DNA of 30,458 bases, from the NCBI GenBank assembly GCA_017542915.1, contig JAFXWI010000079.1, forward strand, positions 1 through 30,458. Direction: 5' to 3'. The translations under genes were made by a program, and so were the position numbers. Shown here piece by piece: positions 24,956-30,458 of this stretch. Under the pieces are notes generated by a model. The model ran no database searches, was not told where the DNA came from, and worked only from the letters and a program-made list of their open reading frames with translations. Position 1 is the first letter of the stretch. Each line of letters opens with the position of its first letter. Source of the DNA: Paludibacteraceae bacterium (GTDB taxonomy: Bacteria > Bacteroidota > Bacteroidia > Bacteroidales > Paludibacteraceae).

Positions 24956-24987
24956 CAAAGATACGAAAAAAATTGCATATACGCAAA
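24956..24987 (-). promoter_or_regulatory. Promoter of murC-ftsQ-ftsA-ftsZ operon
   Basis: On the minus strand TTTG (24987-24984), 20 bases and TATCTTTG (24963-24956) form a consensus promoter. The -33 element starts a near-perfect palindrome, TTTGCGTATATGCAAT. The predicted leader before the ATG at 24932 is under 20 bases. Confidence 0.85.
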
Positions 24988-25004
24988 CTTTTTATTAAAA
25001 TAAT

Positions 25005-25034
25005 AAAAAAAAGCACCTAACAAGAGGTGCTTTT
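25005..25034 (-). terminator. Intrinsic terminator after L7/L12-like membrane protein gene
   Basis: AAAAGCACCT (25009-25018), a 6-base loop and AGGTGCTTTT (25025-25034) form a 10-bp stem, followed on the minus strand by a run of eight T. It lies between the stop at 25056 and the murC promoter and should insulate murC from the gene upstream. Confidence 0.9.
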
Positions 25035-25055
25035 AATCAATTTGGGCATTCTCCA

Positions 25056-26504
25056 TTATGCCTTTGAACCATAGTTACGCTTGAAACCGACAATGATGCT
25101 ATAGATCATAATGAACAGCGATACTACCGAGATGAGAAGTATAGCGCCAAACAGCAAGCATAATTTAGCAGTCCACAAAATGGCATTCATCGCACTGTTT
25201 CCATCGTTTGACGATAGTCCTCGCGACGTCTGGTTATCACCGATGGTTGGAATAAGTAATCCAATGCCGAACATTCCACCTGCAATCTTATAGGTCCATT
25301 CCGTAATCTTGGCAATGATTGCCGACTCTTTTCTCGTCTTTGTAATAACATAGCCCCACGAATAATTAGCGAAGATATACAGAGGGATAAGAAGGAGAGC
25401 TAAAATCATGAAGATTGTTCCTTTCATCGCTTCACCGGCAGCAATCTTATACCAATGTTTGACATCTTCCAATGCCGCTTCTTTAGTGGCTGCTTCATCC
25501 CATGAGTAAGCATCCTGTATCTCCTTGTTGAGTTGTGCAACTTTTTTCTTGTAATTGGCCAGATCCTCTTGGTAAATTTCTTTTTGCCTTTTAATGGTTG
25601 CGGTGTCTAATTTAGATTGTACTCTTTCAATAGACTCTTTATATGATTTGACACGCCTTTCCTTTTCGTTTATCAAATCAGCACGATACAGATTAGGAGA
25701 TTGCAATCTATTCTCGTAATTAACGATTTGCCGTGCTCTGTCTAATGATAGGGTGTCTTTGCTTGTAGACCAAGCCTCAACTCGCTCCACTTTGGCTTTG
25801 GAAAGCTTTTTGTATTCTCTTTTATCATTTCCTAAGTATACAACAATACCTATGAAAATGAGTGAACCTAATATAATAAGCCACGAGAAATTGAAATGAC
25901 GGCGGGACGACCAGCCCACTACACCGCGCATCTCTTTGAGCACCTTGCGATACTCGGGATCAGCATTGCCCTTGGCTGCTTTCTCGGATTCATCGAGCAA
26001 GGCGTCCATCTTCTGCGTCTCTTCGAGGGTCTCAGGATAGAAGTCCTCTCCACCGACTTCCATCGCCTCTACTAATTTGGCGTACGCTTTTTCATTAGAA
26101 GCTTTCGCAGCATCTACGTCTTCAGCACTAAAGGCATAGCCGCCCATCATGTGAACAGTGTCCGAATCAGCTTCTTTAACGTTCTTGCCGTTCTCGTCCA
26201 CTTTCGGCTGATCGTTCTTGGACAGAGCATCTTCGCCGGAGAAGAGCATTTTAGCACTACCACCGGCCTCATTGATGGCTTTCACCACCATCTTAGCATT
26301 CAGGAAATTACCACCACGTACGGTCTTCGGGAGGCTTCCTGCCAACTCTTCCGCTTCAGTAAGCGAAATCTCTAATTGGGTTTTGAGGACTTGTTTGATA
26401 CCGTCTGCGTTCTCGCCGGCACTCTCGATGAGGATGAAATATTTCTTTTTCCACAAGAAATACCATCCGCATACAAACAAAGCAATGAGAAGAATGATAA
26501 ACAT
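25056..26504 (-). CDS. Membrane protein with ribosomal L7/L12-like domain and coiled coil, function unknown
   Basis: The protein has 482 residues. An N-terminal helix (1-18) is followed at about 22-88 by a domain that aligns well with the C-terminal domain of ribosomal protein L7/L12: YFILIESAGENADGIKQV, then LTEAEELAGSLPK and VVKAINEAGGSAKML. Next come an acidic linker, a helix at about 206-224 and a long charged, coiled-coil-like region at about 225-340. Three more hydrophobic stretches follow (about 362-385, 405-422, 443-472). The gene has its own -7 box and terminator, so it is a single-gene unit. Its 3' two-thirds is visibly more A/T-rich than its 5' third and than neighbouring genes. 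I recognise no full-length family. The L7/L12-like fold could bind another protein. Confidence 0.85.
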   Translation of the reverse strand: MFIILLIALFVCGWYFLWKKKYFILIESAGENADGIKQVLKTQLEISLTEAEELAGSLPKTVRGGNFLNAKMVVKAINEAGGSAKMLFSGEDALSKNDQPKVDENGKNVKEADSDTVHMMGGYAFSAEDVDAAKASNEKAYAKLVEAMEVGGEDFYPETLEETQKMDALLDESEKAAKGNADPEYRKVLKEMRGVVGWSSRRHFNFSWLIILGSLIFIGIVVYLGNDKREYKKLSKAKVERVEAWSTSKDTLSLDRARQIVNYENRLQSPNLYRADLINEKERRVKSYKESIERVQSKLDTATIKRQKEIYQEDLANYKKKVAQLNKEIQDAYSWDEAATKEAALEDVKHWYKIAAGEAMKGTIFMILALLLIPLYIFANYSWGYVITKTRKESAIIAKITEWTYKIAGGMFGIGLLIPTIGDNQTSRGLSSNDGNSAMNAILWTAKLCLLFGAILLISVVSLFIMIYSIIVGFKRNYGSKA

Positions 26505-26582
26505 AATTGTAATTGTAATTGGTTAATAAAATGTGTTGGTATTATTGTTAGGATTTATTCCTAATTATTCCAAAATTTTGCG

Positions 26583-26590
26583 CAAAGGTA
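26583..26590 (-). promoter_or_regulatory. -7 box of L7/L12-like membrane protein gene
   Basis: The minus strand reads TACCTTTG, matching TAnnTTTG, 79 bp before the ATG at 26504. No TTTG lies 19-21 bp upstream, so the -33 element is weak or absent. Confidence 0.6.
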
Positions 26591-26670
26591 TAAAAAAATA
26601 ATTAAAATCACACCATATTTACTAAAAAAAGCATAAAATGACCCCATATTTGCATTTTTTTTCAAAAATA

Positions 26671-26702
26671 TTTGGTCATGTCAAAAAAAAGCAGTACCTT
26701 TG
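26671..26702 (+). promoter_or_regulatory. Promoter of tRNA-Lys
   Basis: TTTG (26671-26674), 20 bases and TACCTTTG (26695-26702) form a consensus promoter. The next gene downstream is the tRNA at 26845, so the predicted transcript has a leader of about 135 bases. Confidence 0.8.
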
Positions 26703-26708
26703 CACCCG

Positions 26709-26844
26709 CTTTTGAGTTAAACGCACGTTTTACCCTCCCTCTCGGGATGTAAACAGCGAAGCGTTTCAGCCCGAAAAGCGTAGCACAACACGTAGCACTT
26801 TACAAGCGCAGAGCGCGCAGTCGTGCGAGTGTTAGTGCAAGCAA
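26709..26844 (+). ncRNA. Long leader upstream of tRNA-Lys, possible small RNA
   Basis: This stretch of about 135 bases lies between the predicted transcription start and the mature tRNA. It has no convincing reading frame and no second tRNA cloverleaf that I can fold by eye. It is more GC-rich than the AT-rich promoter region before it and contains two copies of CGTAGCAC (26779-26786 and 26791-26798). It may be a removed 5' leader or a small RNA co-transcribed with the tRNA. Confidence 0.35.
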
Positions 26845-26917
26845 GTCTCCCTAGCTCAGTTGGTAGAGCAACTGACTCTTAATCAGTGGGTCGAGGGTTC
26901 GAGTCCCTCGGGGGACA
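26845..26917 (+). tRNA. tRNA-Lys (anticodon CUU)
   Basis: The cloverleaf is complete. The acceptor GTCTCCC pairs with GGGGGAC with one G-U pair. The D arm is GCTC...GAGC, and the anticodon arm is ACTGA-CTCTTAA-TCAGT with anticodon CTT, decoding AAG. The T arm is GAGGG-TTCGAGT-CCCTC, and the discriminator is A at 26917. CCA is not encoded, as is common in Bacteroidetes. Confidence 0.97.
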
Positions 26918-26955
26918 CAGAAAAAGGACACTGGATGGTGTCCTTTTTCTGTGTC
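26914..26955. terminator. Bidirectional terminator overlapping tRNA-Lys 3' end
   Basis: The 18 bases at 26914-26931 are perfectly complementary to 26938-26955, with a 6-base loop. In both directions the core GGACAC stem is followed by five T residues, so it can terminate the tRNA on the plus strand and the operon ending at 26986 on the minus strand. The outer arm includes the last four bases of the tRNA gene. Confidence 0.85.
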
Positions 26956-26985
26956 TCTTGAGAGGCGAGAAGAGCCCATTATCGC

Positions 26986-27747
26986 TTACAGACTCTCGGC
27001 AAAAATCTCTGCCTCTTCTATCTGATCTATCTTACCGACATCCATCATCCGGTAGTCGTTCGGCACAAACGCTTTCAGTTCCGCTTTCCCACAAATAGAC
27101 AAATAGAAATCAATGAGGGAGAATTTATCCTCTTTCATGGCGTCCAACATCGCCAACACATCGGGACTGAGGATCTGCATTCCGCTAAATGCCAATAACT
27201 GCGTATTCTCCTTTGTCCATATGCCATTATTCGGTCTCACCTCACCCGTCTTGATATTCGTCCATCCGCAAAGCCTATCTTTCTCATCGAAACAGAGGTA
27301 GCGTTGCGTCTCCCGCTTGGAAACCACCAATTGGCTGACACCTGTACACTCATAAGCGCTTATCAATGCGCGCAAATCGATATTCGACAAGATATCCACA
27401 TTGCACGCGAGAATCGGTCCATTGTCCATTGTCCATTGTCCATTGTCCATTAAAAGCCGAAAGGCTTTTTTGAGTCCCCCACCGGTATCGAGCAACATCT
27501 CCCGTTCATCGGAAACTGCGATATTACAGTTCCACCCTTGGTTTGCACGGATGGTATCAATAATCATATCGGGGAAATGATGCACGTTCACGATGATGTC
27601 GGTGATCCCGGCGTCACGCAGTTTCTCTACCTGCCACTGGAGCAGCGGTTTACCTGCCAACGGCACAAGTGCCTTGGGCATCCTATCGGTGAGCGGTTTA
27701 AGGCGCGTGCCCAAACCGGCAGCAAAAATCATCGCTTTCATTCTCAT
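26986..27747 (-). CDS. Sugar-phosphate nucleotidyltransferase, MurU-like
   Basis: The protein has 253 residues of the NTP-transferase fold. The signature MIFAAGLGTRLKPLTDRMPKAL (about 6-27) binds nucleotide; LDTGGGLKKA and NVD (about 116-118) match the sugar-1-phosphate and metal-binding sites. The short length and the AmgK-like kinase in the same operon suggest N-acetylmuramate-1-phosphate uridylyltransferase (MurU), which makes UDP-MurNAc from salvaged sugar; a mannose- or glucose-1-phosphate transferase is possible. The start is the ATG at 27747, overlapping the upstream stop as ATGA. Residues about 99-110 (MDNGQWTMDNGP) are encoded by a five-unit 7-bp tandem array and look like an insertion in a surface loop. 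Confidence 0.85.
   Translation of the reverse strand: MRMKAMIFAAGLGTRLKPLTDRMPKALVPLAGKPLLQWQVEKLRDAGITDIIVNVHHFPDMIIDTIRANQGWNCNIAVSDEREMLLDTGGGLKKAFRLLMDNGQWTMDNGPILACNVDILSNIDLRALISAYECTGVSQLVVSKRETQRYLCFDEKDRLCGWTNIKTGEVRPNNGIWTKENTQLLAFSGMQILSPDVLAMLDAMKEDKFSLIDFYLSICGKAELKAFVPNDYRMMDVGKIDQIEEAEIFAESL
27417..27451. repeat. Five perfect 7-bp units inside MurU-like gene
   Basis: GTCCATT is repeated five times without mismatch. It is translated in the minus direction; because 7 is not a multiple of 3, all three frames are used in turn, giving MDNGQWTMDNG. The unit differs by one base from GTCCAAT in the ftsZ-downstream array. Confidence 0.97.
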
Positions 27748-28145
27748 AAGGTTTTGGAGATACCACGTTCGCGGTGGATCAATCGGATCTGTACCCCGTA
27801 TTTCTCTTTCAGATGTTGCGCCAGATGCTCCGCACAATAGACAGAACGGTGCTGTCCGCCCGTACAGCCGAAAGCGACCTGCATATGTTCAAAATCGCGC
27901 TCTATGAACCGCTCTACATGATGGTCCACTAACTTATCCACCGACTCCAAGAAAGTGAGTATCTCACCGTCCTTCTCTAAAAAATCAATCACCGGCTGAT
28001 CCATTCCCGTGAGAGTTTTGTACTCTTCGTACTTGCCGGGATTGTGTGTAGAACGGCAATCGAAGACATAACCGCCTCCGTTGCCTGAATCATCGGACGG
28101 GATTCCTTTCTTAAACGAGAACGAGTAAATCGTTACTGATAGCAT
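27744..28145 (-). CDS. Stand-alone RapZ C-terminal domain protein
   Basis: The 133-residue protein corresponds to the C-terminal domain of RapZ/YvcJ, without the N-terminal P-loop ATPase half. Diagnostic segments are IYSFSFKKGIPSD, YVFDCRSTHNPGKYEEYKTLTGMD and AFGCTGGQHRSVYCAEHLA (about 91-109). In E. coli RapZ this domain binds glucosamine-6-phosphate and belongs to the control of GlmS. Here it lies between an AmgK-like kinase and a MurU-like transferase. I take the ATG at 28145; the frame is open further upstream. The gene overlaps the kinase 3' end by 35 bp, and its own stop overlaps the next start (ATGA). A sensing or regulatory role in amino-sugar metabolism is inference. Confidence 0.9.
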   Translation of the reverse strand: MLSVTIYSFSFKKGIPSDDSGNGGGYVFDCRSTHNPGKYEEYKTLTGMDQPVIDFLEKDGEILTFLESVDKLVDHHVERFIERDFEHMQVAFGCTGGQHRSVYCAEHLAQHLKEKYGVQIRLIHRERGISKTL

Positions 28146-29022
28146 ATAAATAAGGATATTGGGTTTGTAACTCAGGGTTCTTTTCAAATAGCTCATGCAG
28201 GTTCTTCAGCGCCAAGGGTATCGACTCCAAGAAATGCGGCTTGCGCTCGAAATAGCCTCGATAGCCATAAGCGCCCAGCACCTGCAACGTGCGGAACAGC
28301 ACAAAATGCGGCAAGGCAGCTCTCCACGCTGTTTCAGCCAAGCTTGGCTGAAGCAGCTTGAGTTCATCCAGATAAGCGTCAATCAGCTTTTCTCTTAACT
28401 CAGGAGCGATCTTCGCTTTTGCCTGCCATAGGAACGAAGCTACATCGTACTGCGTCGGTCCGCGCCTTCCGCCTTGAAAATCGATGAAGTACGGTTGTCC
28501 GTCACGTATCATGACATTCCGGCTCTGAAAATCCCGATACAGGAACGTCTCTGCAGGCTGCGCCAGAATGAACTTCACCAAACTGTCAAAATCATCCTCT
28601 AACTTCGGCTCAGAGAACTCCAACTTCGTGCCCTTCAGGAAACAGTACTTGAAATAGTTCAGATCCCATCGGATAGAACGCTCGTCCATCGCCGGAACAG
28701 GAAAACACACCGACCAATTAAAATCCTTCGCGCCCGTCACCTGTATGTGCGCGAGCGCACGTATAGCGCGTTCTAATAAGGTGGGCTCCAGATGATCGAA
28801 GAGCAGTGTGTCGCCCAAATCCTCCTGCGTATAACTCATCTCATCCTCACTCACGCTGTACAGTTCCGGCACAGGTAAACCCAATGCATGAAAATGGCGC
28901 GCCATGTAAATGAACGCACGGTTCTCATCACGGTTAGTACCCGTCACGCGAATATAAGTCTTTCCATTCGCGTCCGTCTCACGCGTATATACTCTATTAC
29001 TTCCTTGTTGTGCAATCTGCAT
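28111..29022 (-). CDS. Aminoglycoside phosphotransferase-family kinase, AmgK-like
   Basis: The protein has 303 residues of the APH/choline-kinase fold. The catalytic loop is FLYRDFQSRNVMI, with the presumed catalytic aspartate D164 and N169. The metal-binding YFIDFQGGRRGPTQYDVASFLWQA contains D181. The RDxxxRN-IDFQ-GP-YDVASFL pattern matches the COG3178 group that contains AmgK, the anomeric N-acetylmuramate/N-acetylglucosamine kinase of peptidoglycan recycling. The operon with a MurU-like gene supports this, but substrate specificity is inferred. I prefer the ATG at 29022 to a GTG at 29031. Its 3' end overlaps the RapZ-domain gene. Confidence 0.85.
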   Translation of the reverse strand: MQIAQQGSNRVYTRETDANGKTYIRVTGTNRDENRAFIYMARHFHALGLPVPELYSVSEDEMSYTQEDLGDTLLFDHLEPTLLERAIRALAHIQVTGAKDFNWSVCFPVPAMDERSIRWDLNYFKYCFLKGTKLEFSEPKLEDDFDSLVKFILAQPAETFLYRDFQSRNVMIRDGQPYFIDFQGGRRGPTQYDVASFLWQAKAKIAPELREKLIDAYLDELKLLQPSLAETAWRAALPHFVLFRTLQVLGAYGYRGYFERKPHFLESIPLALKNLHELFEKNPELQTQYPYLYAISNDLLVLV

Positions 29023-29044
29023 AATAATCACCTTTCATCTTTCA

Positions 29045-29968
29045 TCAGCATCTAAACTGCAATGCGTGATGGATGCAGCTTATTGTACATGGACCGATGA
29101 TGTGCTCTAATATCCCGTCCGCTTCAAAGAGAAGATGCTTGTCATAGGCTATCTCTATCTCTTTGCCCACAATAGGATAAACGAACGGCAGTTCAGTCAA
29201 TCGACCATTGAAGAGGTTTGGCAAGGCTTTGAGAACCTGTCCGAAAGTCGGCTTGCGAACGAACATCGCGTGAAAGACACCATCCGTCGGATCTGCTTGA
29301 GGATTTTGACGAATACCTCCTCCAGAGAACGGCCCGTTGCCGATATTCATCGTAAAAAGCAGATCATTCACCGCCTCTTTGCCATCCACCGTAAGAACCA
29401 TATGCTGCGACTGATGCTCCATAATGGCATCGATAAGTCCTATGACATAGTTTACATGATGGGAACCGATATATCGCTTGATCGTCTCTGCCTTCTTGCA
29501 ACATAGCGAATCCACTCCAAAACCGACCGAATTGATAAAATAACGGTGCTGCTCAATGCCGTTTCGCCAATAAGTAACGCAGCCGATATCTATCGGATAC
29601 CCCGTTCCCTCAAAGAAGCGAGACAGAGACTCTTGATGGTTCTTAGTAAGCGACCAATACCGACTCCAGTCATTTCCTGTGCCGCGGGGCATCAGACCTA
29701 TCTGTATCCGCGCACGTTGCGCTACCGTCAGCCCCGATCGCATGATACCGTTCACTGTTTCGGACAGCGTTCCGTCTCCGCCTAAAACAAGTATCTCATC
29801 GTACCCCTTTTCCACTAACTCGCGCGCCAATTCGATAGCATGACCGGCATATTGGGTCACGCGATATGCAAACGGCTGATGACGCTTCCGAAGAAGTTTC
29901 CATAAATACATCCGCTGTGCTCGATAAAAACGCTTGCCGGATTTGGGATTGATGATGATACCAAGCAT
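29045..29968 (-). CDS. Diacylglycerol/sphingosine kinase-family lipid kinase
   Basis: The 307-residue protein contains a DAGK catalytic domain: GIIINPKSGK at the start, VLGGDGTLSETVNGI (GGDGT at 63-67), MPRGTGNDWSRYW (GTGND at 96-100), and the C-terminal beta-sandwich with MNIGNGPFSGGGIRQNPQADPTDG. It phosphorylates a lipid such as diacylglycerol, or possibly a sphingoid base; Bacteroidetes make sphingolipids, and the sequence alone does not decide. The ATG at 29968 is used because the upstream extension runs through the terminator of the ribosomal-protein block. The AmgK-like gene follows after 22 bp. Confidence 0.92.
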   Translation of the reverse strand: MLGIIINPKSGKRFYRAQRMYLWKLLRKRHQPFAYRVTQYAGHAIELARELVEKGYDEILVLGGDGTLSETVNGIMRSGLTVAQRARIQIGLMPRGTGNDWSRYWSLTKNHQESLSRFFEGTGYPIDIGCVTYWRNGIEQHRYFINSVGFGVDSLCCKKAETIKRYIGSHHVNYVIGLIDAIMEHQSQHMVLTVDGKEAVNDLLFTMNIGNGPFSGGGIRQNPQADPTDGVFHAMFVRKPTFGQVLKALPNLFNGRLTELPFVYPIVGKEIEIAYDKHLLFEADGILEHIIGPCTISCIHHALQFRC

Positions 29969-29978
29969 GGTCTGAAAT

Positions 29979-30019
29979 AAAAAAAATGCGTACCGCTCCA
30001 TTGGGGTAGTACGCATTTT
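29979..30019 (-). terminator. Intrinsic terminator after rpmB-rpmG-DUF4295
   Basis: AAAATGCGTAC (29983-29993) pairs with GTACGCATTTT (30009-30019), with T residues following on the minus strand. It lies 7 bases after the DUF4295 stop and 11 bases before the lipid-kinase start. The kinase operon therefore either depends on read-through or has a promoter in the hairpin region that I could not identify. Confidence 0.88.
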
Positions 30020-30025
30020 CGTTTT

Positions 30026-30178
30026 TTACTTGAAGAACTCGTTAACCTTCTCGTTCAGAACGATTTCCTCTTGGAAGACGTAAGCACCCGTTTTAGGCGA
30101 CTTAACCATCTTGATGCACTTAGAGTGCGCGCGTCCGGAGTTACCGGTTTGAAGGGTCGCAACCGCTTTCTTTGCCAT
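30026..30178 (-). CDS. DUF4295 small basic protein
   Basis: The 50-residue protein begins MAKKAVATLQTGNSGRAHSK, contains CIKMVKSPKTGAYVFQEE and ends EKVNEFFK. It matches the DUF4295 family, found almost only in Bacteroidetes directly after rpmG. Its basic composition and constant company with L28 and L33 suggest a ribosome-associated role; no function is established. It starts 29 bp after the rpmG stop, and an intrinsic terminator follows its stop. Confidence 0.93.
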   Translation of the reverse strand: MAKKAVATLQTGNSGRAHSKCIKMVKSPKTGAYVFQEEIVLNEKVNEFFK

Positions 30179-30207
30179 AGTTCTAAGCCTTTCTAAATTA
30201 GGGTTAA

Positions 30208-30396
30208 TTACTTAATCTCCTTGTGAAGAGTGTATTTCTTCAAATAGGGATTGTACTTCATGAGCTCCAAACGATCCGGAGTGTTCTTACGGTTCTTGGT
30301 GGTGATGTAACGAGACATTCCCGGAACTCCGCTGGCTTTTTGCTCTGTGCACTCAAGGATTACTTGAACGCGGGCTTCTTTTGTTTTCTTTGCCAT
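30208..30396 (-). CDS. rpmG: 50S ribosomal protein L33
   Basis: The 62-residue protein begins [19 protein letters not shown] and contains the L33 hallmark [23 protein letters not shown]. The second zinc-ribbon cysteine pair is absent, so this is the form lacking zinc ligands. Upstream, AAAGGAG lies 8 bases before the ATG, an unusually clear Shine-Dalgarno sequence for this phylum. It follows rpmB by 17 bp. Confidence 0.97.
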   Translation of the reverse strand: MAKKTKEARVQVILECTEQKASGVPGMSRYITTKNRKNTPDRLELMKYNPYLKKYTLHKEIK

Positions 30397-30413
30397 ACTT
30401 CAACTCCTTTCGT

Positions 30414-30458
30414 TTAATTGAGATAGCCCTTCTCCGCAACTTGTTTCAGCGCGTTGTC
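30414..30458 (-). CDS. rpmB: 50S ribosomal protein L28, C-terminal end only
   Basis: Fourteen C-terminal residues, DNALKQVAEKGYLN, and a stop are present; the rest lies outside the window. The sequence fits the C-terminus of Bacteroidetes L28, and the gene order rpmB-rpmG-DUF4295 is standard for the phylum. Identification depends mainly on context. Confidence 0.8.
   Translation of the reverse strand, partial: DNALKQVAEKGYLN

Overview
The window is ordinary chromosome from a member of the Bacteroidetes, most likely Bacteroidales. The evidence is a DUF4295 small protein beside rpmG and rpmB, a SusC-like receptor with a carboxypeptidase-regulatory domain and an OMP_b-brl_3 type barrel, and promoters of the Bacteroides type (TTTG, 20 bp, TAnnTTTG). 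Most genes also lack a clear Shine-Dalgarno sequence. No phage, insertion sequence, CRISPR array or plasmid gene was seen.

Layout. 1-9250 (minus strand): dnaK (3' end cut off by the window), era, an M16 zinc peptidase, tdh and kbl (threonine to glycine plus acetyl-CoA) and gdhA. 9369-14803 (minus): a TonB-dependent outer-membrane protein, an AraC-type regulator and an NtrY-like sensor kinase whose stop overlaps the regulator start. 14804-15312: a gene-free region with two promoters and several tandem repeats. 15313-19135 (plus): lepA, an NhaD-type Na+/H+ antiporter and a DedA membrane protein. 19110-24932 (minus): murC-ftsQ-ftsA-ftsZ, a detached tail of the division and cell-wall cluster, then a Wzz-like two-helix membrane protein. 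25056-26504 (minus): a membrane protein with a ribosomal-L7/L12-like domain. 26845-26917 (plus): tRNA-Lys(CUU). 26986-29968 (minus): a MurU-like nucleotidyltransferase, a stand-alone RapZ C-terminal domain, an AmgK-like sugar kinase and a diacylglycerol-kinase-type lipid kinase. 30026-30458 (minus): DUF4295, rpmG and the end of rpmB.

The genes are mostly housekeeping, and the unusual content lies between them. Many gene junctions carry short tandem arrays with strict periods of 7, 8, 9 or 11 bp. Period-7 arrays of related A/T-rich units occur at eight or more places. They hold the stop codons of murC and ftsA and the start codons of era and (probably) ftsQ, and they also occur inside the receptor and nucleotidyltransferase genes, where they are translated. 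A second recurring signal is a 16-bp palindrome, TTTGCATATATGCAAA, exact or degenerate, placed over the -33 element of several promoters with identical spacing. A third is a perfect 17-bp inverted duplication of conserved coding sequence at the start of era. A fourth is the compact AmgK/RapZ-CTD/MurU-like cassette, which suggests that cell-wall amino-sugar salvage is coupled to amino-sugar sensing.
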